The notes: generated by a model from the letters alone, not told the origin. A DNA stretch of 64,000 bases from Bryopsis sp. KO-2023 (GCA_030272585.1 BSYQ01000005.1:558001-622000); one strand, 5' to 3'; numbered from the stretch's first letter, positions 11,963 to 22,145 are shown. Made by a program: numbers and translations.

Positions 11963-12094
11963 CGGAATTTTTTGCGATGTTGGTATTTTTTTGCCCTCAT
12001 CAAAGTAGATCTGTCGAACGATGTTGGAGAGCTGACTCAGCAATTGAGGCTGAGAGACCTTGTGATTCTTCCTCCAAAATATCAAGAGAAAAAA

Positions 12095-12970
12095 AATGGC
12101 CCGCTGCAAATACAGCGAACATGGTGGCTCCTGGGAAATCGAACGCGTACAGTTTGCCGGTAAGTGTAATCAAAATGGAAAAAAGCCCAAAAATCTGGAT
12201 AATCCTGAGTGTGGTGATGGGTTTTTCTTCTTGTTTTCTGAAAGGGGGGGGGGGATATTTTTTTTGATCTTGCCAACCTTACAAACACTCGTCCCTTACT
12301 AGATCTGCCCTTTTTGTTTTTAAAGTTCATTTTTATAGGTCCAGTTCTTTCGCAGTTCTTTCGCAGTTGTTTTGTAAAGGTATTCCAACTTACGTTTTTT
12401 CATTGATCTATTTTTTATTTTCAGGAAATTCTGTCCCAGCTCAAAACGAGGCCTTTGATGCGCAAGAAATGGTGGATGGTAATTTGGACAGGGGATTGTT
12501 GTTGCATCGGGATTTGGATGCATTGGCGAATGTCTATTTTTCCTAAAAAAGTTTGGTGGAGGATCTGGGAATGATGGCTGAAAGTGGGGGACAGGACAGA
12601 TTCCAGAAACCGTCCAAAATCAGGTTTGAAAAAATAATTGTAACCTGCAACGTTCAAATACGTTTGGAAAAAATAAAGGCAAAATATATGTAAGTCAATT
12701 AATGAAGGAACGGAATAAATTCAGACCTTTTCAATGTGTTTGCTCCAGAGATTTCAACATTTTACACGCACATATATACATTGTTTGTCATTTGTCTTTC
12801 TTCTTCATCAATTCCGGTTTGCATGCAAATTCAGTATAGAAAAAAAGAACTCTTTCCAATCTCGTTGTGGCTTTCTTTTTCGTTTGTTTGCAGGAAGGCC
12901 AGTCAATCAAAAGGCTTCTGCTCGGAGGAGCTGCTCAAGAAGCACAACAAATATTGGATGAATGAGGGAT
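12095..12970 (+). CDS. Possible small multi-exon gene, unrecognised
   Basis: An ATG at 12095 opens MARCKYSEHGGSWEIERVQF and runs to a good donor (GTAAGTG, about 12161). An acceptor TTTTCAG at about 12424 leads to an open segment, and TTTGCAG at about 12893 leads to a final one ending in a stop. Frame continuity across the middle segment is uncertain because it meets a stop. No family recognised; it could equally be decayed sequence beside the transposon. Confidence 0.25.
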
Positions 12971-14096
12971 GAGCCCAAACCACAATCCCCTGAGATGAAA
13001 AAGAGGGAACTGTTTCCCAGGTATTCAACTGTTTGAGAGTAATAATTGGAAGCATCCCTATCCCAAGATTAAATGACCCTGTGGGCTGTGATCAGCAAAA
13101 GTTGCAGCTGGCGATCTTTGGATGGAAAGGGGTTGTATTCTGCAGTTCTTGCATGAAAAGCATACGTTCAGACAAACATATTTGCTTTGTTGTGTGCAGG
13201 CCCAACAAAGGATTGGTACAAAGCTGAAGTTCTTCAAACTGTGTGCCTTGGTTTGCCTTTCAAACTGTTTCCTGACAAAGTTGGGGTGGGCTCGGAGGGA
13301 TTAGATAGCCACATGAAATTAGTCTTTGATGTAGATATGAGCAATTGGAAATGTGTCTGATGGGTGTCCTGTGATTGTACTTTGCAAGTGTGAACAATGA
13401 GGGAAGATCATTCAGGAGTGAGTTTTATATTGGTTCCAAAATATACTACTCCTCTCCTGGATAGATGGAAGTGTGCAAGCTTGAAAATGACCATAATAAT
13501 GAAAACCAATGCCAATTCAATCTACATCCTACATCCTACGGTCTCACATGGAATCGCGCTTTGGTAGTGTGTGCGTGTTTTTTTTGGGGGGGAATTTGGC
13601 AAGATGATCATGTCTTGCACAAAAACCCTTTCTTGGCACCCTCTCAGAAAATCAATCATTGATAAAATGGTAGTGACTACAACCTTGGGAAAAAAGATCG
13701 GTTCGTTCCATCAGCTGTAGATTCTTCAGATTTGTGCAAGCAAACAGTCACTCTCAAGGGGTTGCGACGTCAGGTCCAATTGATGCACACCGACCTTGAT
13801 GCAGTTTACTGAGAAACAAGTGTGAAATCATTTGCGTCATGCCCACGTGATGAATTCTCTGGAGATTGTTTCGAGAGGGGGCTTTCATGGCTCCAGGAGA
13901 ATAGCCCCTTGGTTCGACATGGGGGCAAGTAGCCGACTATAGTTGTCCTGTTGGAAAGGAATTTAAACTCAGAGTGGGGAACAACAACTTGTTGAACAAT
14001 GATTACATGTTGCCTTAGGAGTCACTCTGCTCCTATCTCTGCTCAGATTGGGGAAACACATATTGTTTTCGCTGTAGACATTGCTTCAGTTTGGTA
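12971..14096. other. No gene seen
   Basis: A/T-rich sequence with scattered short ORFs and no domain similarity. A dispersed repeat and the lectin promoter follow it. Confidence 0.4.
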
Positions 14097-14222
14097 GTGT
14101 TAGGGGATTCTCTCATCTGAAACCTCGAAAAAAAGTCACTGGAATCCATGGAAACTGAAGTGATATCAGAAAAGGCTTGAAGATGCTTCTGATAAGTAGT
14201 CTGCCCAGCGACATGGCGCTCG

Positions 14223-14311
14223 TTGGAGATCGAGGTTCTATGTGACTGGATTACTTCAAAAACGTCCATTCAAAATGCGCACTCCGGCCCAGCGCACTTC
14301 TCACCCGCACC
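14223..14311 (+). promoter_or_regulatory. Conserved upstream region of lectin copy 1
   Basis: GTTGGAGATCGAGG followed about 30 bp later by ACGTCCATTCAAAA and GCGCACTCCGGCCC. The same block order lies upstream of lectin copy 5 (56148-56236). A stand-alone version lies at 22022-22076. The GCACTC element starts about 30 bp before the ATG, where a core promoter element would sit. Copy 1 lacks a clear TATAAA. Confidence 0.5.
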
Positions 14312-15231
14312 ATGTTGAATCTTCTGAACGTAGGCGGCGTTTTTGCAGCCGTTTTAATCAGCGCCCTCGCGCCAGGTACAGGATTCTGTGTGGAATCACT
14401 GTCACCAGAACAGCAGAACACACTTGACGGTTTCATGGCTATATTGCAGCCGTTTCCGCCCTTGGGTGCGACTTTTTCAAGGTCGAGGGCGGCTACTTGG
14501 ATTCCGATTTTGGAGACCTCAAGTGCTCTTCTTACCCCTCCGTCGAAGCCGCAAAACAAGAATGCCGCTCGATGGCCGCTTGCGACGGGTTTTCCTTCGG
14601 GTTTTGGGGAAGAGGTTTGGGGGGCTGCCTGAAGATGAATCGAGATGGTGGACTCAAGTTCAGCCGAAACTACGTCGGGTACCACAAAACCCTCATGGGG
14701 TGTTGCGGTGATGACAAGCTCGAGAGGGGGAAATGTCATGAAAAAGACATCAAACGCACCGAAAGGCTGGTTTCACGGAGAAAGCCTGCTACGGAATCCA
14801 GTGTCTACAAAGACAAGCTTGTCCCAGAGGGAGGACTCGCTGAAAAGGCTGTTGATGGAGATAAAAACCCAGAATGGCCGGGAAAGAGCTGCACACTTAC
14901 CCTCAAAACTGTCAACCCTTGGTGGTCGGTCGATTTGCTGGATGAATACGACGTTTCCAGGGTTGAGATAACCAGCCGAAACGCCAGTCCGGAGCAGTCT
15001 TCTAATCTGGTGATATCTGTTGGTGACAATCCATTTTCCGTGTCGAATCCCGCTTGTTTGATCGGTGGGGTGGTTGCCCCAAAGACAACCAAATCCTTCC
15101 CCTGTGCGTTGCGGGGTAGATTTGTGACGATCACAAACGTATCGAACAACCAATACCTCTCAATGTGCGAAGTGGAGGTGTACGCAATGGTCGAGACTGA
15201 GAAGCACAAAAAAAAAGTCAATATCGTCTGA
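14312..15231 (+). CDS. Secreted Apple/PAN-like plus F-type lectin, copy 1
   Basis: Exons 14312-14375 and 14450-15231, joined by a 74-bp GT-AG intron; 281 residues. Residues 1-27 form a signal peptide split by the intron. A cysteine-rich Apple/PAN-like domain follows, from CDFFKVEGGYL through ACDGFSF and GGCLKMN to HKTLMGCCGDD. The last ~140 residues are an F-type (fucolectin) domain with NPWWSVDL, GRFVTI and the C-terminal CEVEVYAMV. The sugar-binding signature is lost: the histidine is Leu (SCTLTL) and the RXD segment reads RNASPEQ. Probably secreted. Its binding specificity is unknown and may differ from fucose. A relic of the same family lies 0.7 kb downstream, and the 3' flank is shared with copy 2. 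Confidence 0.85.
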
Positions 15232-15690
15232 ATGAAACGGATCTTGGGTTCTTTTTCAAGAAGGCTGATTTTCTTTTCCCACTTGGTCTATGTTTGAATT
15301 TTTCCTTCCATCATTTGTTGAGTCCAATGAAGGACGTTTTTGTTGGGGTTTTTGGCATCCTGATGGTTTTCTTTTTTGTTTTGTTTTGAAATTGCGAACA
15401 GCACTGTAAGAATGGTTCAAGTCTTGTACTAACTGAGATTTTTTTCATCTCAAACCTCGGATCTGAGATCCATTTCTGGACTGCCATATCTGAAAAAATA
15501 TTTCCATTCGTTCTCTCCACAGATTAAATCAGTCAGTTCACCTTGTACATGCAGGGTGAACACTTGTACTGGAAGTGAGAAAATTTGGTTGTGCTGTGGG
15601 GGCAACAGAACAGGTATGAGAGAGATATGATAATTATTTCTTGAAGACTTGTTGATTCAATACTTTTTGAAGGGCGTTGCCGCTATTTCC
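15232..15690 (+). repeat. 3' flank duplicated with lectin copy 2
   Basis: This region aligns with 24051-24600: CCCACTTGGTCTATGTT, a GAAGGA-TTTTTGT block, TTTTGAAATTGC, ACAGCACTGTAA and TTCACC-TGTACATGCA. The duplication that made copies 1 and 2 therefore included several hundred bp downstream of the gene. Confidence 0.7.
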
Positions 15691-15968
15691 AATATTGGTC
15701 TTGTTGCCGACGTCCAACATTTTGAAGTGGCATCTTTGCATGTAATTTTGTTTGTTTGTTCGTTTGAGAAGTGTGAGAGGGCGTTTTCCAGATTCCAGGA
15801 GGCTTGTGATTCACTGGTTCCACAGACCTGAAAGCATAATGGGACTTTCTTTTGCATAGTGTACCTACTTCCATCGGTAGAAAAAATTACAAAAAAAACA
15901 TGAACTTGTATGATCTTATTATTGAGTCTAACAGACCCCCAAAAAAATAACTATCGGTCGCTTTTCCA

Positions 15969-16160
15969 CAAGACCCTCATGGGGTGTTGTGGTGATGACA
16001 AGCTCGAGAGGGGGAAATGCCATGAAAAAGACATCAAACGCAGAGAAGCTGGTTTCAAGGGGCAAACCGACCATGCAGTCCAGTCTCCACAAAGATAAAA
16101 CTGTTCCAAAAGAATGTAAAAACAAAACCAGAATGAAGAAGCAATGTGTCCCCCAAATAC
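15969..16160 (+). pseudogene. Lectin-family relic (Apple end plus lectin start)
   Basis: Encodes HKTLMGCCGDDKLERGK and on to DIKR, matching copy 1 closely, then shifts frame (two bases missing relative to copy 2) into EKLVSRGKPTMQSS and stops. Only the Apple C-terminus and the first lectin strand remain. No signal exon or lectin core was found. Confidence 0.8.
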
Positions 16161-16800
16161 AGTCTCTACAGATGTAAGAATCGTTCATGGCTGGTAATTT
16201 TTGCAGTATGAGATTTGTTGGTTCGATTTCATTCCCGAAGTTGACTGATTAGTACAGTTTAAGAAAATAGGCATCTGCTTCTTGGTTAGCTATTCCTGAA
16301 AGTCTTTACGGGACAAAGGGGGAAAAAAGAATTTGCTAGAAAATAACATATCAGCATTGAAACACAAATAACTGGAGTGATGAACTGGAAAAAAATAGTC
16401 AATGAGTTTTATTGCTCCGAGACCAATAATTAATCTGAGCTTTATATATGGTGCTCCCCTCCAAAGCTCTTTTACCAACAGTCAACTTCCTACGTTCAAC
16501 TAGAATTACTTAAAATCCAATCGGGTGGATAAAACAGAACCAGGACTGGCTGTGTTCATTGAGTCACTATCAGACAGGAGTTTCAATGATTCAAGAGTAA
16601 AAAAAATTGAATGGTTCAGCACCCACCCTACTCCAGTATCCCTTTCCCCCTGTCTGTTGTCTCTCTTCCCACCTCCCCCCTCCCAAAAAAAAAGAAGGAA
16701 ACTAATGAAAATAGTAGAGAGACCAATACCTTGTCCAACCACTAAGAGTTCCAACAACCCTGAATCCACCAAACTCACTTTCGACTTCTTCCTCTGAAGG
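16161..16800. other. No gene seen
   Basis: Spacer between the lectin relic and the CACTA element, with short pyrimidine-rich tracts. No supportable coding sequence. Confidence 0.4.
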
Positions 16801-16803
16801 GGA

Positions 16804-16834
16804 CACTATGGGAAAAACCCGTCTGTGCGACGTT
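16804..16834 (+). repeat. Left terminal inverted repeat of the CACTA element
   Basis: Starts CACTATGGG directly after GGA and matches the right terminus at 29 of 31 positions. Confidence 0.9.
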
Positions 16835-17235
16835 TGACACACCCTCGCACAATCTTTTATCCACAGCGCATATAGTATGCGCGACATCGCACGGCTGTGC
16901 GACTAGTTGGCACCGTTTACGCGATGTCGCGCTGTGCGATGTTGCATTCCTGACGTCTTTGCTTGGGACATCGCACAGAGGACATCGCACAGTGCATATG
17001 CAGCATCGCACATTATGCGATGCATTCGCCCCGTTTACGCGATGTCGTATCGTAACGTGTCTTGCGATGACGACTCTTGCGAGAGACATCGCACGGGGCT
17101 GTTCGAACAACGCACGGCGTGTGATGTTTTGGCACCGTTTACGCGATGTTCTGTTGGGCGATGTTGTGGCAGCACCTGTGCGATGTTCTGTTGGCCGATG
17201 TTGTGCCCCCGTTTATGCGATGAAAAGAGAGGCGA
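16815..17235. repeat. Left subterminal repeat array of the CACTA element
   Basis: Many copies of GCGATGT and its inverse ACATCGC, often inside TTTACGCGATGT or TGTGCGATGT, in both orientations. Such arrays are the usual transposase-binding region of CACTA elements. ORFs across it are low-complexity artefacts. Confidence 0.8.
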
Positions 17236-17814
17236 TGTCAGTTTTATTGTTGGAAAATTCTTTACACAACAACGAAGGTACTTGAAGCCCACTAAACAAT
17301 ACCCTAAATTCCTGATTCACCTCATTTGATTGCCAGCAAACGAGGATATCCTCTCTTTTATTTTTCCCAGAATATTGTTGTTCCCTTGATTTAGAAACAA
17401 GCTCTTTTGCCATTCTCTCCCAAAAAGAAACCACTTTCAACTGGTGCCATCTTTCCCAAATCAGCGTCACTGGGCTAAATATCCCACCAATAAGCAAAAA
17501 GGTATCTCTGCAAAAGCTCTTTGCTCCTACCCGAAAATACAACTTGACTTGTGTATCCCATGTCACCTGAGACAAGAAATTTGTTGACGCAAAGAATCCC
17601 AAGAAATCAAGATAAACTGCTGGAAGAAACTATTGGCAGGCGAAGCAAAACATACACTTTTCTGTGGCTGACAGAGTCACTCTGTTTCTTTCTTTTCCAG
17701 TCTGTACTGCATTTCCAAGTGCACCAAAAGACTGCTATTCCTGCACATTCTCATCATTTAAAGCAAACTCGAAAACAAAACCGAGAAGGAATATCTGAAT
17801 ATCTAATTTCATGT

Positions 17815-18430
17815 TCAGTCCTCCGACCCGTCCCAGAAATTCACCCAAATCCTGTCAGAGTCAGGACCCAAACCAGGGCCCAACTGCTCCATGTCAGGAT
17901 CGAGAAGTCGTGGCTCCCCTCTGAATGGTTCTCCCCGCTGGAAGTCTTCTGGCCTTGACCCGGCAGTCCCAAAGGTGCAATCGGATCAAATCTTGGGACA
18001 CAGGGCCCTGGCCTTCCTGGCATTCCAGGGTGCCACACCCCGCCCCGAAACATAGGGTCATTGGGCCCCACATGCATTCCACCCCCCATCCTTCCCCCAC
18101 CCAAACCCCCTACTCCCATTCCCATGTCTGGCATCATGCCCCCTTGACCCCCAGGGTAATATGGGTACCTTGGCCCCCCCACATAAGCAGGGTGAGGCCG
18201 CTGAGCTGGTCCATCCCTCAGAGGATCTGTCTGTGGGGCCTTGGGAGGGTCCACCGGTTTAGATTCAGGAGTTCTGCCCTTGCTCTCTGATATCCCGCGA
18301 ACCACGTTCGTGAGTCTCCCCACCAAATCGCCAAAACTCTTGTAGCCTCTTATTAAGTCCTCGGAGTCCGTGATGTATTCCGTCACGTCATCAACCGCTT
18401 CGGTTTCTGGAGGTTGGTCTTTCCCCAAAA
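17815..18430 (-). pseudogene. Captured PI31 (proteasome inhibitor/regulator) C-terminal fragment
   Basis: The minus strand encodes VTEYITDSEDLIRGYKSFGD, a proline/glycine-rich linker, then the PI31 C-terminal signature MHVGPNDPMF and RFDPIAP. The tail (SRPEDFQRGEPFRGEPR to WVNFWDGSED) is in another frame, reached across a T-run near 17967, and ends at TGA (17815-17817). PI31 (PSMF1, PTRE1 in plants) regulates the proteasome. Its N-terminal FP domain is absent. The fragment is continuous with the MnmG C-terminus upstream, apart from one frame break near 18428. Confidence 0.75.
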
Positions 18431-21270
18431 ACCAGATAATTCGTCAACAAACTCGGGCCGACCACGAGGCATTTCACCAACAGGGGAGCTGATATAAGCC
18501 AGATTCACGCCACCGATCATATAAGCTTGTCCGATTTTCCTCGGTCGAATCTGCAAAGACAGAAACTTCCACACATCCATCAGCAGCTCCATGTGAATGG
18601 TCGACAGCCTGTCATTTCTTGGAACAGACGGCGCTTGCTCAATGGTGAACAGGTGGTGTTCTGTTTAATTTTGAGTTGGAAGCCGTAGCAACCGATCCCA
18701 AACAAGAAACATTTCTCAACAGGAACATATGATGGTGGCTTGCCTTTGCAATGTTAACCCCAACCTTTTGCAGTCTCTCTCCAGCCTCCATCGACAGCGT
18801 TTGAATGGTCGAGTCGTCAATGTTGTCAGGAATCTTTTTCCCCCTCTTCCCCTGCACTTTTCCAAATGTTTCTTCTGGCGCTTGATGAAACCTTCGTATT
18901 TTGTGTTGATCTCCACAGACTCCTCCAAGTAATTCAAAGCTTCGCTCTGCACACAAGATGAACCCCACCAAATCCAACCCTTACAACCTGGTTGGTTGGC
19001 TCTCCATTGCAAGGGCAAAAATGAAAACAGCCCAGCAATCTCAACAAAAGCAACACAACCACACTGCATCAGGATGCAGTACCGGAAGTTCACCACAGGA
19101 GGGCCCATGTCATACTCATCGACAATCCCAGGGTGCACATGAAGCCACCTCAGCAATTCCTCCAAAGTGACCAAACACGAGGAGCGGCTGCAGCCTTTGG
19201 TGGAGGCTTTGCCATTCTGTCCTGTTGGCAACAGAAACCAAAATCACGTTGATTGAATGAAGAATACTACTTTCTTTAGATTTCTTCAGAAATCTAAAAA
19301 AAATGTATCAATAAAAAAACGATAAAACTGACAGAGATAGATAAATGCACATCACCAATTGAACGACAATGACTGTCACACTAACCCACTTCTGATCTGA
19401 AAAAGCCTTCTCATTTCTTGCTGAGTCAACAACACCATTTCCTGGAATATCTCGCTGCCAGGATCCACCCAGATGCTGGCTAGCCTCTCTCTCTCGGCCC
19501 TAATTTTTTTCTACAAGGAATCATTCTTAACATCAAATTCATGCAGAAACAAAGGTTTGGACTGTCGCTACCCCTCCCCCTTTTCAGATCAACCCTCATT
19601 TCCGCTAAATCCCCAATACACCTCAAAGATCTCTTTCCGATCGGTTAAGCAGTCGGATTGCCTTTCGAACAAAAACTCAAAACTTTTCCATCGGCCACCA
19701 CACTTACCTGTTTGGTTTGGATTTTTCCCATTGAACATCATCTCACCTGGCCAATTTCTCGATCGAGAGACGTCAGCCTTTCGTCTGCATTGTCTGACTG
19801 TAGCATCAAACCATATTCCGATCTGCTGGTCAACATCCTGTAGGGCTCTCGAAGGTCTTTTGTGGCCAAATCGTTGATAAGAGTCCGCGTGTACAACTCA
19901 AACTCCGACAAACCCTGGGCTTGCCTTGCAGCATTGATCCCCGCAATCAAGCTCTGAGCTGCCGCTTCTTCGTACCCTTTGTACACCACAACCCACACTT
20001 TAGTCATTGCTTGGTGTCCATTTGTCCAAATCATGGTCAAACCAGCATACAAGCCACTTTCACGTCTTTGTCCCAAACCTGCATGATGACGTCTATCATC
20101 AAATCCTTGTCGGGCATTTCCCAGTAAGTTTTGCAGGCGTGCGGTGCTGGAATGCAAATCCTGTGCTGGCCTCGAGTGTGTGGAACCCAGCAGCCCGTTG
20201 TGCAGTCTTCCCCAGGGGCTTGAGCGTTGTTTACCTGTGTACATCAATTGATGGATGTATTTTCTGCTTTTAGTTCAAGTAAATTTCTTGGGGTTTTTTT
20301 TTTGGGGGGGGGGGGGGAAGATGAAAAACCATGCATTCACATACGCAAGGATATTATTACCTTGTTTGTGAAAGCACTCACGAAAAAAAAAGTATACACT
20401 TGGATTTTTTGGATTTTTGGATTTTTCTTGGGGGGGGACACCGCACCTTTCTTATGAAATTGGCATGCTCCTTCACTAACTCAAAAGTCGTGTCTCGAGG
20501 GTCGACACCATATAAACCTGTCGGAAAAATAAAAGAAAAGTAAAAAACCTCACAAAAAAAACATCGCCAACCTATCCCCCACTCGACAAGAATTCAATGA
20601 ACCAGAAAAAGCAGCACCAGCTTGCACCATATTTCAATGTACATGCGTCGAATTCAAATTCGACTCTGTGGCCAAATATACACCTCTTCACAATTTTTGG
20701 GGCTTTTTTTTACATGCATCTGTTACCTCTTCCTTGACTTTCATAGGATGGCAAAAACCATCTCCAGAACAGAGTTCCCACAAAGGCTCCGGGCCTGGCT
20801 TTGATCTTGCTTTCCAGCATTTCGTAAGTTCTGTTGAAATCGGGGTCCCTCAAAAACATGATGCTGGTCAGCTCATCTGGCTCGGACCCGTCCAGTTTTC
20901 TCCCGAATTCTTCTAGCAGGAGCGGCTTTCCAACTGCGTGCTTGCTGGCTTCGACGTGGGATTTTATCCAGCCAGTCTGGAAATCCTTGTCAGGCATACA
21001 TATGAATAACCTTCAAAAAAGAAAAACAAATTGTTCATTATTCTTGTATCCAAACACCTCTTGTTCCATTGAGCTGCCCGCTGAAGAATGGTCCTAAAGT
21101 TTTTTTGGTTTCTAGCGTGTGGCTGCATTGATACACCGGCATGTAATCGTACTCCACCAGCATGGGCCCTCAGCATTTTGCACTTTTCCAATCCAGGGAG
21201 AGTGTGCAGGAGCGCCTTCTGCAGCCTCTCCGGCAACCCTGTCGAAAAGCCCTGGACATTAAGCTCCGAA
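18430..21270 (-). pseudogene. Captured MnmG/MTO1 C-terminal fragment with introns
   Basis: Minus-strand exon pieces run in order. At ~21270-21058: [20 protein letters not shown], then [18 protein letters not shown] and [12 protein letters not shown]. At 19976-19747: [18 protein letters not shown] and [20 protein letters not shown]. At ~19499-19387: ERERLASIWVDPGSEIF. At ~19222-19101: LEELLRWL. At 18947-18761: KYEGFIKRQKKHLEK, then KIPDNIDD. From 18550: IRPRKIGQAYMIGGV. These follow the order of the tRNA uridine-34 carboxymethylaminomethyl-modifying enzyme from mid-protein to its C-terminus. The N-terminal FAD-binding part is missing. A one-base deletion in an A-run near HLEK breaks the frame. 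Not a functional enzyme. Confidence 0.8.
20037..21010 (-). pseudogene. Captured GH5 beta-mannanase 3' half nested in the MnmG intron
   Basis: Three minus-strand exons (21010-20727, 20517-20447, 20234-20037) with good splice sites lie wholly inside the MnmG intron (21057-19977). They encode an H-x-Y motif, then [20 protein letters not shown] (with the expected family nucleophile Glu), GTLFWRWF, VDPRDTTFELVKEHA and a cysteine-containing tail ending at TGA. The Glu acid/base (NEP motif) and the N-terminal half are absent. The frame breaks by one base right after the H-x-Y motif. The parent gene would be an endo-1,4-beta-mannosidase acting on mannans. Confidence 0.75.
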
Positions 21271-21635
21271 AACCCCCAGCACACTGACTGTGCATGCTTG
21301 ACGAATGCAGCAGCAGTTGTTGCTTTCGAAGAGGGAAGACGAACGCAAACGTTTCTGAACACGACGCTTCCAAGGGCGCAATATGTAGGGAGATGGTCGA
21401 CGCGACTCCGTGGGATCCCCAAAGCCCTCTCGCGAGCGAAGCACTAGAGCGCTCACAGCGAAGGAGGAAAAATAGAAACTGAGATGGCGTGGTGCTGGAC
21501 ATCAAGAAGAAAAAGTGTCGTACATGAAAGTGTCCCCAACCAAGTGTCGGGAGCTTTTAACGGGATGTCTGTGCGATGTGTTCGTAAAAATGGTGGTGAC
21601 GCCTTTCGTGGCCACTGACACCGCATAGAAATTTC

Positions 21636-21666
21636 AACATCGCACAGACGGGGTTTTCCCATAGTG
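21636..21666 (-). repeat. Right terminal inverted repeat of the CACTA element
   Basis: The reverse complement of the left terminus with two mismatches in 31 bp. It ends in CCCATAGTG directly before GGA. Inverted copies of TGTGCGATGT extend inward to about 21560. Confidence 0.9.
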
Positions 21667-22021
21667 GGAGCAAACAATATGGAAGTCGCTTGCTTGCCCC
21701 TTTTCTTTATGTTTTACTATTTTTTACCATAAAAAATCGTTGGCGCTTTGCTGCGAAGACGACGAATCGCGAGCTTGATCTCGACAGGAGGAGGATTCGA
21801 ACCTCCTTCAAACAGGTCTCCCCGTTACCCCACCCCTGGCGTAATGCGAACGTTCCGCCGTTGCTTTGGTCCATGGTGAAAAGGATACACCAGTAGCACT
21901 GCAACACACAGAGCGCTGGCAACTTGCCGTTGGCGAGCAGAACCGTCGTGAAAAGTGCATGAAAAATATGACACGTGCGCTTGTGTCCACGTCGGATTCG
22001 GCGGGTTGTACCCAAACTCAT

Positions 22022-22076
22022 CATTGGAGATCGAGGTCATGTGTGACTGAAGTACTACGAAGAACGTCCATTTAAC
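22022..22076 (+). promoter_or_regulatory. Orphan lectin-type promoter block
   Basis: CATTGGAGATCGAGG, GTGACTGAAGTACT and AACGTCCATTTAA align with the blocks upstream of lectin copies 1 and 5. No signal-peptide exon follows; a dispersed repeat lies just downstream. Probably the remnant of a deleted copy. Confidence 0.55.
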
Positions 22077-22145
22077 CCACTGTTGTAACCGTCCTATAAC
22101 GAAAAGAGGGGGAGGGAAACGAATGGAGTTACGAGTGAGATCAGC

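Larger units (their letters stand above)
9401..11979. mobile_element. Non-autonomous DNA transposon, 2.58 kb
   Basis: The ends are perfect 15-bp inverted repeats: CATCGCAAAAAATTC at 9401-9415 and its reverse complement at 11965-11979. Inside each end lies an array built on CACTTGC/GCAAGTG (about 9420-9655 and 11650-11962). Terminal plus subterminal repeats of this kind are typical of CACTA or hAT-like DNA elements. The flanks share only TT, so the target-site duplication and superfamily are unresolved. No transposase was seen; the interior holds minus-strand exon-like pieces listed separately. Confidence 0.65.
16804..21666 (-). mobile_element. CACTA-type transposon carrying captured gene fragments (Pack-CACTA-like)
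   Basis: The termini are inverted repeats beginning CACTATGGGAAAA. The outer 31 bp match at 29 positions (16804-16834 against the reverse complement of 21636-21666). Both sides are flanked by the trinucleotide GGA (16801-16803 and 21667-21669), the 3-bp target duplication expected of CACTA/EnSpm elements. A subterminal array of GCGATGT and its inverse fills the left end. I see no transposase, so it would need one in trans. Inside, all on the minus strand, are intron-containing pieces of MnmG/MTO1, a GH5 mannanase and PI31. Retained introns indicate capture from DNA, not from mRNA. Several one-base frame breaks show the cargo is decaying or rebuilt. Confidence 0.85.

Noticed and set aside
11568-12003. 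Long overlapping ORFs on the minus strand rich in LARKW/LRASG repeats
   Set aside because: They are translations of the palindromic subterminal repeat array; every frame yields repeats and no domain is present.
12240-12260. Long G-runs (also near 20300, 32590, 35586, 41720, 63710) as G-quadruplex regulatory elements
   Set aside because: They occur on both strands at unrelated positions without the spaced G-tract pattern and look like simple homopolymer expansions.
14312-15231. Assignment of the lectin C-terminal domain to generic F5/8 type C (discoidin) proteins
   Set aside because: The PWWxVDL, xDCC and CEVEVYA pattern and the exact HX26RXDX4R motif in copy 3 fit F-type (fucolectin) lectins more specifically.
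18430-21270. A functional MnmG/MTO1 gene at this locus
   Set aside because: The N-terminal FAD-binding half is missing, frames are broken and the whole lies between transposon termini.
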